From assembly GCA_016213775.1 (NCBI GenBank), contig JACQZR010000309.1, positions 62,001 to 126,000 of the forward strand: 64,000 nucleotides of DNA, read 5' to 3'. Numbering within the stretch: the stretch's first letter is position 1; each line of letters starts with the position of its first letter. A program made the translations under genes and the position numbers. Positions 16,169 to 24,288 of the stretch are shown piece after piece. The stretch is from Acidobacteriota bacterium (GTDB lineage: Bacteria > Acidobacteriota > Terriglobia > Bryobacterales > Bryobacteraceae). The notes below the pieces were generated by a model. That model saw only the letters and a program-made list of their open reading frames with translations. It made no database searches and was not told where the DNA came from.

Positions 16169-17424
16169 CGGACCTTCAGGTGGTGCGCTGGCCGGTCGAG
16201 AAACTGATCCCTTACGCCCGGAATGCGCGCACGCATAGTGACGAACAGGTCGCCCAGGTCGCGGCGTCAATCGCCGAGTTCGGCTGGACGAACCCCATTC
16301 TTGCCGGCGCCGACGGGATCGTCATCGCCGGCCACGCCCGCCTGCTGGCCGCACGCAAACTGCGCATGACCGAAGTCCCGGTCATTGTGCTGGACCATTT
16401 GACCGAAACACAACGGCGCGCGCTTGTTTTGGCCGACAATCGCCTGGCGGAAAACGCCGGCTGGGATGAGGAGATGTTGCGCGTCGAGCTTGCCGCGCTC
16501 GAGGAGGACGATTTCAACCTCGAAGTGGTGGGGTTCACCGATGACGAGTTGAAGGATTTACTGGCGGAGCCGGAAACTCAACCTGCCGCCGGATTGACGG
16601 ACGACGATGCGACTCCGGAGACGCCGGATGTTGCCATCACCGTCCTCGGCGATTTGTGGCTACTCGGCGACCACCGTTTGGTTTGCGGTGACTCCACCCA
16701 AATAGAGATCGTCGAGAACGTGCTTGGCGGCGGTCTCGCGGACATGGTGTTCACCGACCCGCCATATAACGTCAACTACGGCGTGGCGATGAAGGATCGA
16801 CTCCGCGGCAAGAAACGGAAGATCGCCAACGACAATCTGGGAGACGGCTTCGAACAATTCCTTCACGATGCCTGCTTGAACATCCTGGCAGTGACGAAGG
16901 GCGCCATCTACATCTGCATGTCGTCTTCGGAGTTGCACACGCTGCAGAAGGCGTTCCGGGAGACTGGCGGACACTGGTCCACGTTCGTCGTCTGGGCCAA
17001 GAACACTTTCACCATCGGACGTTCTGACTACCAGCGGCAGTATGAACCGATCCTCTACGGCTGGAAGGAAGGCACGGATCACTACTGGTGTGGCGCTCGC
17101 GACCAGGGTGACGTGTGGTTCGTGAAGAAGCCGGTCAGCAATGATCTCCATCCGACGATGAAGCCAGTGGAACTGGTTGAGCGAGCGATCCGCAACAGTA
17201 GCAAGGGGCGCGACACGGTGCTCGATCCTTTTGGCGGCGCGGGGTCAACATTGATCGCTTGCGAGAAGGCAGGCCGACAGGCGCGCCTCAGTGAGTTGGA
17301 GCCCAAGTACTGCGACGTGATTGTTCGCCGCTGGCAGGAGTTCACCGGAAAGGAGGCGAAGCTGGATGACGGCCGTAGCTTTAGCGACGTCGCCGCAGAG
17401 CGAAGCCCAGCGGCTGCGACGTGA
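16165..17424 (+). CDS. ParB-domain/DNA N6-adenine-type methyltransferase fusion (DPPY type)
   Basis: A 419-aa protein whose ATG overlaps the preceding stop. The first 130 residues closely parallel the ParB-like domain of the 13768-15228 protein (WPVEKLIPYARNARTHSDEQ, VLADNRLAENAGW), so the two share ancestry by duplication or joint acquisition. The catalytic part has VFTDPPYNVNYG (motif IV) before DPFGGAGSTLIACEKAG (motif I), a class-beta arrangement; DPPY points to N6-adenine. No cognate nuclease is seen. Probable roles are protection from host restriction or marking of phage DNA. Confidence 0.9.
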   Translation: MTDLQVVRWPVEKLIPYARNARTHSDEQVAQVAASIAEFGWTNPILAGADGIVIAGHARLLAARKLRMTEVPVIVLDHLTETQRRALVLADNRLAENAGWDEEMLRVELAALEEDDFNLEVVGFTDDELKDLLAEPETQPAAGLTDDDATPETPDVAITVLGDLWLLGDHRLVCGDSTQIEIVENVLGGGLADMVFTDPPYNVNYGVAMKDRLRGKKRKIANDNLGDGFEQFLHDACLNILAVTKGAIYICMSSSELHTLQKAFRETGGHWSTFVVWAKNTFTIGRSDYQRQYEPILYGWKEGTDHYWCGARDQGDVWFVKKPVSNDLHPTMKPVELVERAIRNSSKGRDTVLDPFGGAGSTLIACEKAGRQARLSELEPKYCDVIVRRWQEFTGKEAKLDDGRSFSDVAAERSPAAAT

Positions 17425-17581
17425 AATGGATCGATGCCGCGTCGAGATCGCTGAACTGGAGCGGTTGCTGAGAGCTGGTCACCCGGACGTGGCGGGCTTG
17501 TGCCTTGCGTTGTCGGACTGGTCAGCGGAACTCCGGATTCTTGAGGGGCAGGAATGGAAGAACAACTCATCCGATATATAA
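17366..17581 (+). CDS. Small coiled-coil phage protein
   Basis: A 71-aa protein starting at ATG 17366 inside the 3' end of the methyltransferase gene (59-bp overlap). AAAGGAGG lies about seven bases before this ATG, a strong ribosome-binding site. The helix SEAQRLRREMDRCRVEIAEL followed by LERLLRAG is a likely short coiled coil. Its 3' end overlaps the next small gene. Function unknown. Confidence 0.5.
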   Translation: MTAVALATSPQSEAQRLRREMDRCRVEIAELERLLRAGHPDVAGLCLALSDWSAELRILEGQEWKNNSSDI

Positions 17582-17853
17582 TTCCGGCGACGGGACTGGT
17601 GTCCGGGCTGATCGCCACGTACGTGAGCCTCCAGAACCGTGCGCTGCTCGCCGAGGTGCGCAAGGAACTCGCCGAACTCGAGAACCGGATCATCGCGCGG
17701 ATTAATGGCACGTACGTTCGGGCCGGCGAGTGCGGCCTCCGCGAACAGTTGGTGCACGAGAGAATCATGGCGCTCACGGAAGACATCAGAAGCAAAACTG
17801 CCGCCGGTGGTTCAGGCCGGCGGCACGGTGAGGCGGGCGAGTCTACTGAGTGA
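17554..17853 (+). CDS. Small membrane protein with coiled-coil
   Basis: A 99-aa protein. An N-terminal transmembrane helix (IIPATGLVSGLIATYVSL) is followed by a charged coiled coil (ALLAEVRKELAELENRIIAR). This type-I-like layout resembles small phage membrane proteins of lysis or superinfection-exclusion modules, but nothing diagnostic is present. It overlaps the upstream small gene by 28 bp. It also overlaps the 3' end of the leftward DUF3489 gene by 11 bp, tail to tail, so it closes the rightward early operon. Confidence 0.55.
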   Translation: MEEQLIRYIIPATGLVSGLIATYVSLQNRALLAEVRKELAELENRIIARINGTYVRAGECGLREQLVHERIMALTEDIRSKTAAGGSGRRHGEAGESTE

Positions 17854-18394
17854 TGCGATATCCGCGGTCACCATTTTCGGCTTTGAAGGACTCGACCTTG
17901 AGGCCCATCTTCTTGGTGAGCGCTCCGCTGATGAAACCGCGGACGCTATGCGCCTGCCACGACGTTGCGGCCATGATGTCCTTGAGTGACGCGCCTTCCG
18001 GGCGCTTCAGCATGTCGATCACGACGGCCTTCTTGCTGCCTTCGCGCGCCGTGGACGCGGCGTCCTCGGCGCTGGCCGCCTTCCTCGCCCTCTTGCCCTT
18101 CGGCGCAACGTCGGCCGTCTGTGGCGCGGCGGGTGCGTCCAGTCGCTGGATGGCCTTCCAGACTCGGGCCACTGCCGTCTTGCGGTCCGTGAACTTTTTG
18201 ATGGGTTTCAGCTCGTCGAAGGGCGCGACTCCGGCGAAGCTGTTCCAGATCTGGAGCAGTCGGTCGCCCGGCCAGTTGGCGGCGAGTTTGGCAAGCTCCT
18301 TCTCGGTGGCGAAATGCTCCTGGCCTTCGGGGATTTGCCCGGCGGCAGGGAAGGCCGTGATGTTGTTGTCGGTATCGATGGCAAACAGTCTCAT
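17843..18394 (-). CDS. DUF3489-family protein
   Basis: A 183-aa leftward protein; ATG 18394 follows AAAGGAG, so upstream in-frame starts are not needed. The C-terminal part (KAVVIDMLKRPEGASLKDIM, ATSWQAHSVRGFISGALTKK) is the DUF3489 winged-helix-like unit, and the middle is basic and low-complexity (APKGKRARKAA). DUF3489 proteins occur in many prophage and chromosomal mobile regions, and their role is not established. Here it pairs with a small leftward gene and lies between the early and packaging operons. Confidence 0.75.
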   Translation of the reverse strand: MRLFAIDTDNNITAFPAAGQIPEGQEHFATEKELAKLAANWPGDRLLQIWNSFAGVAPFDELKPIKKFTDRKTAVARVWKAIQRLDAPAAPQTADVAPKGKRARKAASAEDAASTAREGSKKAVVIDMLKRPEGASLKDIMAATSWQAHSVRGFISGALTKKMGLKVESFKAENGDRGYRITQ

Positions 18395-18411
18395 GGGTCG
18401 GTTTCTCCTTT

Positions 18412-18657
18412 TCAAAACTTCAAGCCGGCGAGTTTCCCGTCGGCGCTTAACTGCAGGTCCTTGTAGTACCCGCTCGCCAGACGCGCATACCCAAACGGCG
18501 TTGAGATCTCGTGGCGCGCGGCGATGCGGCTCAACTTGAGCCGGTGCGTTCCGTTATCGAATTCCTTCTTGAGGTGGCCCCAGCGGTCGAGCTTCCAGCC
18601 GTTCCGTGTGGCCCAGGCGATCAGTTCGTCGCGGGTAATCATGGCGAACCCATTCAT
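18412..18657 (-). CDS. Hypothetical small leftward protein
   Basis: An 81-aa protein (start 18657; MITRDEL at 18642 is an alternative). It has a helix-rich N-terminus (TRDELIAWATRNGWKLDRWG) and a basic 'THRLKLSRIAARHEISTPFG' stretch. The spacing to the following DUF3489 gene is 17 bp and the strand is the same, so the two form one leftward operon divergent from the terminase genes. No family is recognised; the WGHLKKEF...RYKLS-like pattern often accompanies DUF3489 genes in prophages, as far as I recall. Confidence 0.5.
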   Translation of the reverse strand: MNGFAMITRDELIAWATRNGWKLDRWGHLKKEFDNGTHRLKLSRIAARHEISTPFGYARLASGYYKDLQLSADGKLAGLKF

Positions 18658-18713
18658 CACTTCGATCCACCCGAATAGCAAGGTCGAAGTTCGACTTCCG
18701 GAAAGAAAGATCG

Positions 18714-19226
18714 ATGGCACTTATTAGCCAGCGCGCTTACGCGAAGCATCGCGGAGTCAGCCTTGCGGCCGTGCAGAAGGCCATCAAAGCCGGCCGGATT
18801 CGCACGACCGCCGATGGGAAGATCGACGCGGCGCAGGCCGATGCTGATTGGGAGCGGAACACCGGGCCACGACGACACCCGGGCAAGGCCGCTTCGTCGC
18901 CTGCCTTGCCGAAGTCAGCGCCTCCCGCGGCAGAGCCCATGCCCGGCGGCCTCGACTACGCGCGCGCCCGCGCTGTGCGGGAGAACTACATGGCGCGCCT
19001 GGCCAAGATCGACTTCGAAGAACGGTCGGGCAAGCTGGTCAGTCGCGATGAAGTGCAGGTTGCTGCGTTCAACAAGTTCCGCACGTTTCGCGACGGCATG
19101 CTGAACATCCCGGATCGCGTTTCGGCAATGCTGGCCGCCGAGTCCGACGCATCCAGGGTTCATGGCTCACTGACCACCGAGATTCGGAAGGCGCTGCTGG
19201 AGTTTGCCGATGCCGCAAACAGTTGA
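18714..19226 (+). CDS. Terminase small subunit, Nu1-like
   Basis: A 170-aa protein with an N-terminal winged-HTH (MALISQRAYAKHRGVSLAAV then QKAIKAGRI) as in Nu1 of lambda. A Pro/Ala linker follows, then a helical C-terminal region (LDYARARAVRENYMARLAKI) that would contact the large subunit. GGAAAGAAAG precedes the ATG. It recognises the packaging site and loads the large terminase. It is the first gene of the rightward late operon, and the large-subunit gene overlaps it by 17 bp, exactly as expected for lambda-like packaging modules. Confidence 0.85.
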   Translation: MALISQRAYAKHRGVSLAAVQKAIKAGRIRTTADGKIDAAQADADWERNTGPRRHPGKAASSPALPKSAPPAAEPMPGGLDYARARAVRENYMARLAKIDFEERSGKLVSRDEVQVAAFNKFRTFRDGMLNIPDRVSAMLAAESDASRVHGSLTTEIRKALLEFADAANS

Positions 19227-21108
19227 CCAGATCTACGGTGCGGCCGCGGCCGCAGGCGCCCGACCGGATCCTCTACTCACCATCTCCGAGTGGGCGGACC
19301 AGTATCGCGTACTCTCGACGCGCGCTTCTGCCGAGCCCGGACCCTGGCGCACGGATCGCACCCCGTACCTGCGCGAAATCATGGACTGCCTGTCGCCATC
19401 GTCGCCGTTGGAGCGCGTGGTCTTCATGAAGGGTGCGCAGGTGGGCGCCACTGAGTGTGGCAACAACTGGATCGGCTTCGTGATCCACCAGGCGCCGGGA
19501 CCAATGATGGCGGTGCAGCCCACCGTCGAGATGGCCAAGCGTAATTCGAAGCAACGCATCGATCCACTGATCGAGGAATCAGCAGTGCTGCGGAAGCTCG
19601 TGCGCGATCCGCGTTCGCGCGACTCCGGCAATACCGTTCTCTCGAAAGAGTTCACCGGTGGCGTGCTGGTAATGACCGGCGCGAATTCCGCTGTCGGGCT
19701 CCGCTCGATGGCCGCGCGGTACCTGTTCCTGGATGAGGTGGATGGGTACCCGGGCGATGTGGACGGCGAAGGCGATCCGGTCAACCTGGCTCTGGCGCGC
19801 ACCCGCACGTTCGCGCGACGCAAAGTCTTTGTAGTCTCGACGCCGAAGGTCACGGGCCTGAGCCGGATCGAGGCCACATTCGAAGAGAGCGACCAACGCC
19901 GCTACTGGGTGCCGTGTCCGCAATGCAGCGAATTTCAGACGCTCAAGTTCGCACAGGTCACATGGCCCAAGAACAAGCCGAAAGAGGCGGTGTACATCTG
20001 CGAGCACTGCGCGGCGCGGATCGAGAACCACCAGAAGCACGCGATGCTCGCGCGGGGCGAGTGGCGGCCTAGCGCGGTCGGTGACGGGCGCACAGCGGGC
20101 TTTCACCTGTCGAGCCTGTACAGTCCGGTGGGCTGGTTCAGTTGGGCGGACGCGGCCAAAGCGTTCGATCAGGCGCAGAAGAATCCGTCGCTGTTGCAGG
20201 TGTTCGTGAACACGGTCCTTGGCGAGACGTGGGCGCAGATGGGCGATGCTCCCGATTGGCAGCGTATCTACGATCGCCGCGAACAGTACAAGGTTGGCAT
20301 CGTGCCGGCCGGTGGCTTCTTCCTAACGGCGGGCGCGGACGTCCAACGGGACCGCATCGAAGTCCAGATCATTGCGTGGGGACGCGGCCGCGAGAATTGG
20401 CTAATCGACTACGTCGTCATCGACGGCGACACTTCGCGCCTGGATGTCTGGCTGCAGTTGACCGATTTGCTCAACACCACGTATCGGCACGTGTCCGGAG
20501 CCCAGCTCGGGATCGTGCGCATGGCCGTCGATTCGGGCTGGGCCACGCAGGAGGTGTACGGCTGGGCCCGCCAGCAGGGACCGGGTCGCGTGCTGGTGAT
20601 CAAAGGTCATGAGACCGGCTCGGCTCCGATCGGACAACCTGCAGCGGTCGAGGTCACGGTTGAAGGCAAAAAGATCAAGCGTGGCGTGAAGGTGTGGCCG
20701 GTTGCGACCGGCATGCTCAAGAGCGAGTTCTACGGTTGGCTGAAACTGGAGCGACCCACCGAAGAAAGCGGCGACCCGTTCCCGACGGGCTATTGCCACT
20801 TTCCACAGATGCCGGAGGAGTTCTTCAAGCAGCTGACTGCCGAGCAACTCGTGACCAAGGTGGTGAAGGGATACCGGCATCCGGAGTGGGTCAAGACACG
20901 CGAGCGGAATGAGGCGCTCGACACTCGCGTCTACGGGCGGGCCGCAGCCGCGCAGTATGGGATCGACCGTTTCACCGAGCGGCACTGGAAGGCGCTCGAA
21001 GAACAGGTTGGCCGGGCTCCGAGCGAAGAAGAGCAGGAATCGATACCGCGGAAAACAAGGGCCACTCCTGTGCGCCGTGTTATTCGATCGCGCTTTCTGG
21101 ATCGTTGA
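19210..21108 (+). CDS. Terminase large subunit, GpA family
   Basis: A 632-aa protein (ATG 19210; the upstream in-frame TTG adds two residues). MKGAQVGATECGNN at about 74-87 is the GpA-type P-loop, and YLFLDEVDGYPGDVDGEGDP provides Walker B and acidic residues. A zinc-finger-like CPQCSEFQTL...CEHC lies at about 236-280. The C-terminal nuclease domain includes TAGADVQRDRIEVQI and VDSGWATQEVY with conserved Asp residues. The length is close to lambda gpA (about 640). It cuts concatemers, probably at cohesive ends, and pumps DNA into the prohead. Confidence 0.95.
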   Translation: MPQTVDQIYGAAAAAGARPDPLLTISEWADQYRVLSTRASAEPGPWRTDRTPYLREIMDCLSPSSPLERVVFMKGAQVGATECGNNWIGFVIHQAPGPMMAVQPTVEMAKRNSKQRIDPLIEESAVLRKLVRDPRSRDSGNTVLSKEFTGGVLVMTGANSAVGLRSMAARYLFLDEVDGYPGDVDGEGDPVNLALARTRTFARRKVFVVSTPKVTGLSRIEATFEESDQRRYWVPCPQCSEFQTLKFAQVTWPKNKPKEAVYICEHCAARIENHQKHAMLARGEWRPSAVGDGRTAGFHLSSLYSPVGWFSWADAAKAFDQAQKNPSLLQVFVNTVLGETWAQMGDAPDWQRIYDRREQYKVGIVPAGGFFLTAGADVQRDRIEVQIIAWGRGRENWLIDYVVIDGDTSRLDVWLQLTDLLNTTYRHVSGAQLGIVRMAVDSGWATQEVYGWARQQGPGRVLVIKGHETGSAPIGQPAAVEVTVEGKKIKRGVKVWPVATGMLKSEFYGWLKLERPTEESGDPFPTGYCHFPQMPEEFFKQLTAEQLVTKVVKGYRHPEWVKTRERNEALDTRVYGRAAAAQYGIDRFTERHWKALEEQVGRAPSEEEQESIPRKTRATPVRRVIRSRFLDR

Positions 21109-21110
21109 CT

Positions 21111-21314
21111 ATGTACACCGAACAGCAGCTACAGGCGCTCCGAGACGCGCTCGCGAATAGTGTGCGCCGTGTTAGGTTTGGCGACCGGGAGATCGAGTAC
21201 CGCACGATTGACGAGCTGAAACAGGCGATCGCGGCTGCCGAAGCCGATATCGCGAAGAGCAGCGGTGTTCCGATCACACGGCAGATTCGCGTGTCCACTG
21301 AGAAAGGTTTCTGA
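21111..21314 (+). CDS. Head-tail joining protein, gpW-like
   Basis: A 67-aa protein starting at ATG 21111. Two helices flank a short beta hairpin (MYTEQQLQALRDALANSV, VRFGDREIEYRTIDELKQAI, AAAEADIAKSS), and the size matches lambda gpW (68 aa). gpW stabilises packaged DNA and forms the connector below the portal. Its position between terminase and portal is the canonical lambda order. Confidence 0.85.
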   Translation: MYTEQQLQALRDALANSVRRVRFGDREIEYRTIDELKQAIAAAEADIAKSSGVPITRQIRVSTEKGF

Positions 21315-21319
21315 ACACC

Positions 21320-22762
21320 GTGGGTTTCTGGAGTCGAGTTCGGACGTGGTTGCCGGGCATGCGAGCCGGGGCCGACTATGAGGCGGCTGCAAACACGCGA
21401 CGCACAACAGGTTGGTCGCCTGCGACCAGCGACATCAACACGCTCGTCTTTAGGAATGCCGATACGCTACGCTCGCGCTCGCGCGACATGGTGCGCAGGA
21501 ATCCGTGGGCGACCAACGCACTCGATGCCTTCGTCGGGAACTGCATCGGAACCGGGATCAAGCCGCAGTCGCTCCACCCCGAACCGGACGTCAAGGAGCA
21601 TATCCAGTCGCTCTGGCTTCGGTGGACGGACGAAGCGGACGCGACGGGTCTCACGGATTTGTACGGCTTGCAGGCGCTCGCGTGCCGGTCGGTCATGGAG
21701 GCCGGTGAGTGCTTCATCCGGTTGCGCCCGAGGCTCCCGAAGGACGGCTTGTCCGTGCCGCTACAACTGCAGTTGCTCGAGGCCGAGCATTTACCGACGA
21801 ACGAAACGCGGAAGCTCGAGAACGGCAACTACGTTCGCGCAGGCATCGAGTTTAATGGCATCGGAAAGCGGGTTGCCTATCATCTTTATAGAGAGCATCC
21901 CGGCGACGCGCTCAACCCGGTCTTTTCCACCGAACTCGTGCGAGTATCAGCCGAGTCGGTCCTGCACTTGTTCCGTCCCGTCCGTCCCGGCCAGTTGCGT
22001 GGTCAGCCCTGGCTCACGCAGGTGCTGATCAAGCTTTATGAGCTCGACCAGTACGATGACGCCGAACTGGTCCGCAAAAAGACCGCCGCGATGTTCGCTG
22101 GCTTCGTTACGAAGAACGCACCCGAGGATTCGCTGCTCGGCGAGCAGAATCCGGATGCGAACGGAGCTGCGCTCGCCGGCATGGAACCCGGCACGCTGCA
22201 GGTGCTGCTTCCCGGCGAGGACGTTACCTTCTCGACGCCCGCCGATGTGGGCGCGACGTACGAGACGTTCATGCGCGTCCAGTTGCGCTCAATCGCTGCC
22301 GGAATGGGCATCACCTACGAGCAGTTGACCGGCGACCTCACAGGTGTCAATTACTCCTCAATCCGTGCCGGCCTGCTGGAATTTCGCCGCCGCTGCGAAC
22401 AGATCCAGCACCAGGTGCTCGTGTTCCAGATGTGCCGCCCTATCTGGCGTGCCTGGATCAACACGGCGGTACTCGCAGGTGCGCTGCCTGTCGGCGACGG
22501 CAACTACGACGTGAAGTGGATTCCGCCAGGCTTCGCCTGGGTCGATCCGTTGAAGGACATTAAGGCCCAGATCATGGCCGTGCGCGCCGGTTTCAAGAGT
22601 CGCGCCGAGGTCGTCTCCGAACAAGGTTACGACGCGGAGGAGATCGACCGCGAAATCGCCGCAGACAACGCCCGCGCCGACACACTTGGGCTCGAATACG
22701 ATTCCGATCCACGAAAGGAAAGCAATGACGCCTCTGCCTCATCTGGCGACGCGAATCTTTGA
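21320..22762 (+). CDS. Portal protein, lambda gpB family
   Basis: A 480-aa protein starting at GTG 21320, five bases after the gpW-like stop. It has typical lambda-portal segments: YEAAANTRRTTGWSPATSDI, ARDMVRRNPWATNALDAFV-like helices, IGTGIKPQS, and RSIAAGMGITYEQLTGDL followed by NYSSIRAG near residue 330-350. It forms the dodecameric channel for DNA entry. The last 38 bp overlap the protease gene, as in many lambdoid heads. Confidence 0.95.
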   Translation: MGFWSRVRTWLPGMRAGADYEAAANTRRTTGWSPATSDINTLVFRNADTLRSRSRDMVRRNPWATNALDAFVGNCIGTGIKPQSLHPEPDVKEHIQSLWLRWTDEADATGLTDLYGLQALACRSVMEAGECFIRLRPRLPKDGLSVPLQLQLLEAEHLPTNETRKLENGNYVRAGIEFNGIGKRVAYHLYREHPGDALNPVFSTELVRVSAESVLHLFRPVRPGQLRGQPWLTQVLIKLYELDQYDDAELVRKKTAAMFAGFVTKNAPEDSLLGEQNPDANGAALAGMEPGTLQVLLPGEDVTFSTPADVGATYETFMRVQLRSIAAGMGITYEQLTGDLTGVNYSSIRAGLLEFRRRCEQIQHQVLVFQMCRPIWRAWINTAVLAGALPVGDGNYDVKWIPPGFAWVDPLKDIKAQIMAVRAGFKSRAEVVSEQGYDAEEIDREIAADNARADTLGLEYDSDPRKESNDASASSGDANL

Positions 22763-23906
22763 CACACCACTACTGATCGCGCCGCAAAAGCTCGAAGTGA
22801 TTCTCGCTGTGCTTGCGCCACGGATTGGCCTGGACATTGTCACTCCGGCGGCCGCTGTTGCGCCTCAGCCTGCATCGCGAAAGGCTTTCGAAGTCACGCC
22901 GGATGGGATCGCCATCATCCCGATCGAAGGCACGTTGGTTCACAAGGCTTACGGACTTGATGCCGCGTCGGGCATGCGCTCCTACGTCGATCTTCAGAAC
23001 GAGATCGAGGATGCTGCGACTGATCCCGCGATCAAGGGCGTCTTGCTCGATGTCGATTCGCTCGGTGGTGAGGTCGCCGGCATTTTCGAGCTCGCTGATG
23101 TGATCTATGAAGCTCGTCAGACCAAGCCGATCTTCGCAGTCGCCAACGCCAATGCATTCAGTGGTGCCTATCTGCTCGCGTCCGGCGCTCAGCGGGTTTA
23201 CGCGGGGCAATCGTCCGGACTCGGCAGCATTGGTGTGATCGTTACGCACCTCGACGTCAGCGCCAATGATGAACAGCGGGGCTTCAAGTACACCATCCTG
23301 CACGCCGGCGCGAGGAAGGCCGATTTCAATCCCCACGTGCCATTGAGCGATGAGGCCCGCGCGTCAATCGAAGCCGAACTGAATCGCACGCACGGAATGC
23401 TCGTGAAGGCCGTGGCGCGGAATCGAGGAATGTCCGAATCGGCGATTCGGGAAACGGATGCCGCGAGGTATTTCGGTGATGAAGCGATCCCTGTGGGCCT
23501 GGCCGATCACATGGGTACGAAGGCGAGCGCCCTGTACGATCTGCGCCAAGCCACGGCGCGGCCCACCATTTCAACTCAACGAGGAGGCAAGAAAGCCATG
23601 AACGAAGAAGCCATCGACATCGAAGCGATCCGCGCCGAGGCCCGCAGTCAGGGCTACGCCGAGGCTCGCGAGATCGTCGAACTGTGCGCGTTGGCGGGCA
23701 TGCCGGGCAAGGCTCCCGGACTGCTCGCGAAACAGACGAGTGCGTCCGATACGCGGCAGCATCTGATGGAGGCGCGCGCCACCGAGGATGCGACGGAGAT
23801 CCGCTCGCACGTCATGCCCGACACCGGCACGACTGCGAAAACCAATCCCGCGGACAGTCCGGTGATGAAGGCCGTCGAGCGGCTCGCCCGGAAAGGAGTG
23901 AACTGA
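22725..23906 (+). CDS. Capsid maturation protease, S49 (gpC-like)
   Basis: A 393-aa protein; ATG 22725 with AAAGGAAAG upstream. The SppA/S49 core includes GIAIIPIEGTLVHK, GVLLDVDSLGGEVAG and the nucleophile region NANAFSGAYLLASGA at about residue 143-157, with a Lys expected further on for the Ser-Lys dyad. As with lambda gpC it should process portal and scaffold inside the prohead. Its C-terminal 102 residues are a separate scaffold-like module that can also be made from an internal start at 23598. Confidence 0.92.
   Translation: MTPLPHLATRIFDTPLLIAPQKLEVILAVLAPRIGLDIVTPAAAVAPQPASRKAFEVTPDGIAIIPIEGTLVHKAYGLDAASGMRSYVDLQNEIEDAATDPAIKGVLLDVDSLGGEVAGIFELADVIYEARQTKPIFAVANANAFSGAYLLASGAQRVYAGQSSGLGSIGVIVTHLDVSANDEQRGFKYTILHAGARKADFNPHVPLSDEARASIEAELNRTHGMLVKAVARNRGMSESAIRETDAARYFGDEAIPVGLADHMGTKASALYDLRQATARPTISTQRGGKKAMNEEAIDIEAIRAEARSQGYAEAREIVELCALAGMPGKAPGLLAKQTSASDTRQHLMEARATEDATEIRSHVMPDTGTTAKTNPADSPVMKAVERLARKGVN
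23598..23906 (+). CDS. Nested scaffold protein, Nu3-like
   Basis: An in-frame internal start, ATG 23598, preceded by GAGGAGG (23581-23587), gives a 102-aa acidic, helical protein (MNEEAIDIEAIRAEARSQGY). It ends with the S49 gene. This is the lambda C/Nu3 arrangement, where the protease C-terminus is produced separately as the assembly scaffold. The strong internal Shine-Dalgarno within a coding region is the main evidence. Confidence 0.75.
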   Translation: MNEEAIDIEAIRAEARSQGYAEAREIVELCALAGMPGKAPGLLAKQTSASDTRQHLMEARATEDATEIRSHVMPDTGTTAKTNPADSPVMKAVERLARKGVN

Positions 23907-23907
23907 T

Positions 23908-24282
23908 ATGCCCGTGCTCAACGAACTGAACTATCTCGGTGACTGGCTGAAGTTCGAAGGGGACAACCTCTACAGCCGCGACGAGGTCACTGTGATCTCG
24001 GGTCAGAACCTGGCGACCGGGACCGTGGTCGGCATAATCACGGCTAGCGGCAAGGTGACGCAGGTCGCGCCTGCCGCCGTGGACGGTTCGCAAAATGCGG
24101 CCGGCCTGCTGCTGCTCGATGTCGATGCCTCGGCCGCCGACAAGTCCGGCGTCATCATCGCGCGCCACGCGATCTGCTCGGACAAGAAGATCGTGTGGCC
24201 GGGCGGCATCACGGGTCCGCAGAAGACCGCCGCGATCGCGCAACTGAAAGCCCTGGGCATACTCGTCCGGGAAGGAGCGTAA
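23908..24282 (+). CDS. Head decoration protein, gpD-like
   Basis: A 124-aa protein, ATG 23908 after AAAGGAGTG. It has the typical gpD fold pattern: YSRDEVTVISGQNLATGTVV, then AAGLLLLDVDASAADKSGVI, and TAAIAQLKALGILVREG at the C-terminus. gpD trimers cap the expanded capsid and stabilise it after packaging. It sits immediately before the major capsid gene, the lambda order. Confidence 0.92.
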   Translation: MPVLNELNYLGDWLKFEGDNLYSRDEVTVISGQNLATGTVVGIITASGKVTQVAPAAVDGSQNAAGLLLLDVDASAADKSGVIIARHAICSDKKIVWPGGITGPQKTAAIAQLKALGILVREGA

Positions 24283-24288
24283 ACCATC

